Source: CALINF01 sp039990395 (GTDB taxonomy: Bacteria > Pseudomonadota > Gammaproteobacteria > Pseudomonadales > Halieaceae). From it: a stretch of DNA of 64,000 bases. Location: contig JBDXFZ010000074.1 in the NCBI GenBank assembly GCA_039990395.1, positions 62,001 to 126,000 of the forward strand, read 5' to 3'. Positions within the stretch are counted from its first letter, which is position 1. Each line of letters begins with the position of its first letter. The notes below the pieces were generated by a model that made no database searches, was not told the origin of the DNA, and saw nothing but the letters and a program-made list of their open reading frames with translations. Below are positions 63,240-64,000 of the stretch, one piece after another. A program made the position numbers and the translations under genes.

Positions 63240-63507
63240 GGGTATCTCCCAATAATTACTCTGATATCTCGCACTCGGGTCACTCTCCCTGAGTTGTTTT
63301 AAGTGCAAGAAATGTGTATCTGACTTCGACCTGTCGACACTACCACTAAGTAGTAGCCATGGCTATATAAGCTGATGCTGTTAAATTTGGTAAGTCACTT
63401 GGTGAATTCCTCGCTGGCTGCCCATCGTAGAGCGCAGAGGTGCGTTGTTCTTGCGCCTTCCTGGGGTGTGCTACATTCATGCGCAGAGGCTACTACGAGT
63501 ACAAAAC

Positions 63508-64000
63508 ATGAATGAGACGATGTCGGTTGATGGTATCAAGGTGTATGTAGAAGGCGCCGGCCAGGAGACGATTGTAATGCTGCATGGGTGGCCAGACACC
63601 CACGAGCTCTGGCAGCAGCAAATTGAATACTTCAAGGGTGCGTACGTTTGTGTGAGCTTTACGATGCCGGGTTTTGCTGAAGGCGATCGCACTGACTACT
63701 CCGTGAGCGATGTTGTGGCAAAGATTAAGTACATAGTGGATGCGGTTAGTCCTGAGCAACCTGTGATCATGATCGCTCACGACTGGGGCTGCGCGTTTGG
63801 TTATGAATATGCGATGCGTAACAGCGACAGGGTCAAGAAAATGATCGGCCTGGATGTAGGCGACATCAATTCAGACGAGCTAAAGCATTCTCTATCGATA
63901 TCCCAGAAGCTGATGATATTTTCCTACCAGATTATGCTCGCGATCAGTTTCATATTGCCCAAGTTCATGGGTGACCCTTTGGCCAGATTTGTGGCCAAAG
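63508..64000 (+). CDS. Alpha/beta-hydrolase fold protein, 3'-truncated
   Basis: The frame runs open from the ATG at 63508 to the window edge (164 codons). Oxyanion strand MLHGWPDTHELW, then FTMPGFAEGDR and nucleophile region IAHDWGCAFGYEYA with Asp rather than Ser at the elbow (H-D-W-G, as in epoxide hydrolases and haloalkane dehalogenases). The resemblance to epoxide hydrolase-like enzymes is inferred; the rest of the triad lies beyond the window. Confidence 0.8.
   Translation, partial: MNETMSVDGIKVYVEGAGQETIVMLHGWPDTHELWQQQIEYFKGAYVCVSFTMPGFAEGDRTDYSVSDVVAKIKYIVDAVSPEQPVIMIAHDWGCAFGYEYAMRNSDRVKKMIGLDVGDINSDELKHSLSISQKLMIFSYQIMLAISFILPKFMGDPLARFVAK

Noticed and set aside
63354..63365. 12-bp palindrome TAGCCATGGCTA next to TATATA between the protease and the truncated hydrolase
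   Set aside because: It could be an operator, but a single short palindrome in an AT-rich gap is weak evidence.
1..64000. tRNA, rRNA, CRISPR, insertion sequences, phage or toxin-antitoxin modules
   Set aside because: I looked through the intergenic gaps and gene contents and found no cloverleaf-like, repeat-spacer, transposase or phage signals.

Overview
The window looks like chromosomal DNA of a free-living, aerobic, probably marine gammaproteobacterium. The evidence is moderate GC content, lipid and isoprenoid catabolism genes, RND, MMPL and ABC exporters, an NtrC-type two-component system, two photolyase-family genes and many secreted peptidases. A Cellvibrionales/OMG-type host is my inference. 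No rRNA, tRNA, insertion sequence, phage gene or CRISPR array was seen, and coding density is high.

Layout. 0-2.6 kb: two tandem AarF/UbiB-type kinases, the first cut by the window edge. 2.6-7.5 kb (minus): secreted M3 peptidase, MFS transporter, a possible cAMP-receptor-linked small transcript encoding about 30 aa, HdeD-like membrane protein and a small secreted protein. 7.6-10.5 kb: fhs (formate-THF ligase) facing an M19 dipeptidase. 10.6-13.7 kb: an FeS (6-4)-type photolyase facing a CRY-DASH gene that is followed by a 52-aa DUF2256 gene. 13.8-19.1 kb: Old Yellow Enzyme, secreted alpha/beta hydrolase, TolB-like/TPR protein, and a small membrane-anchored CxC/DRR protein with a decayed partial copy 2 kb away. 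19.2-23.6 kb: RND adaptor and pump. 23.7-24.5 kb: PhyH dioxygenase. 24.7-32.6 kb (plus): a short terpene-utilisation-like operon (hydratase, AtuA, AtuC, AtuE, AtuF, GST). 32.6-36.8 kb (minus): acyl-CoA synthetase, HD-domain metalloprotein, membrane protein and a TonB-C-like secreted protein. 36.9-38.7 kb: DoxX, GST and a methyltransferase. 38.8-47.2 kb: dipeptidyl carboxypeptidase Dcp followed by a four-gene peptide ABC importer. 47.2-49.3 kb: MFS transporter and SYLF protein. 49.3-56.8 kb: histidine kinase and sigma-54 response regulator divergent from an adaptor-ATPase-FtsX permease exporter. 56.8-62 kb: redoxin-cytochrome c-copper monooxygenase-like fusion, MMPL-type exporter and DMT transporter. 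62-64 kb: secreted trypsin-like protease and a truncated alpha/beta hydrolase.

How the genes fit together. The clearest regulatory unit is at 49.3-56.8 kb. A canonical -24/-12 promoter lies upstream of the exporter operon, and two 16-bp direct repeats 21 bp apart sit about 110 bp further upstream, over the start of the divergent NtrC-family regulator gene. The Dcp-ABC block is consistent with peptide scavenging. The atu-like block retains the carboxylase and hydratase steps but lacks adjacent dehydrogenase genes. Other points of interest are the small CRP-linked peptide transcript, the three-domain redox/copper protein, the small unlisted DUF2256 gene and the gene-tail duplication. All function calls rest on motifs read by eye; no database search was run.
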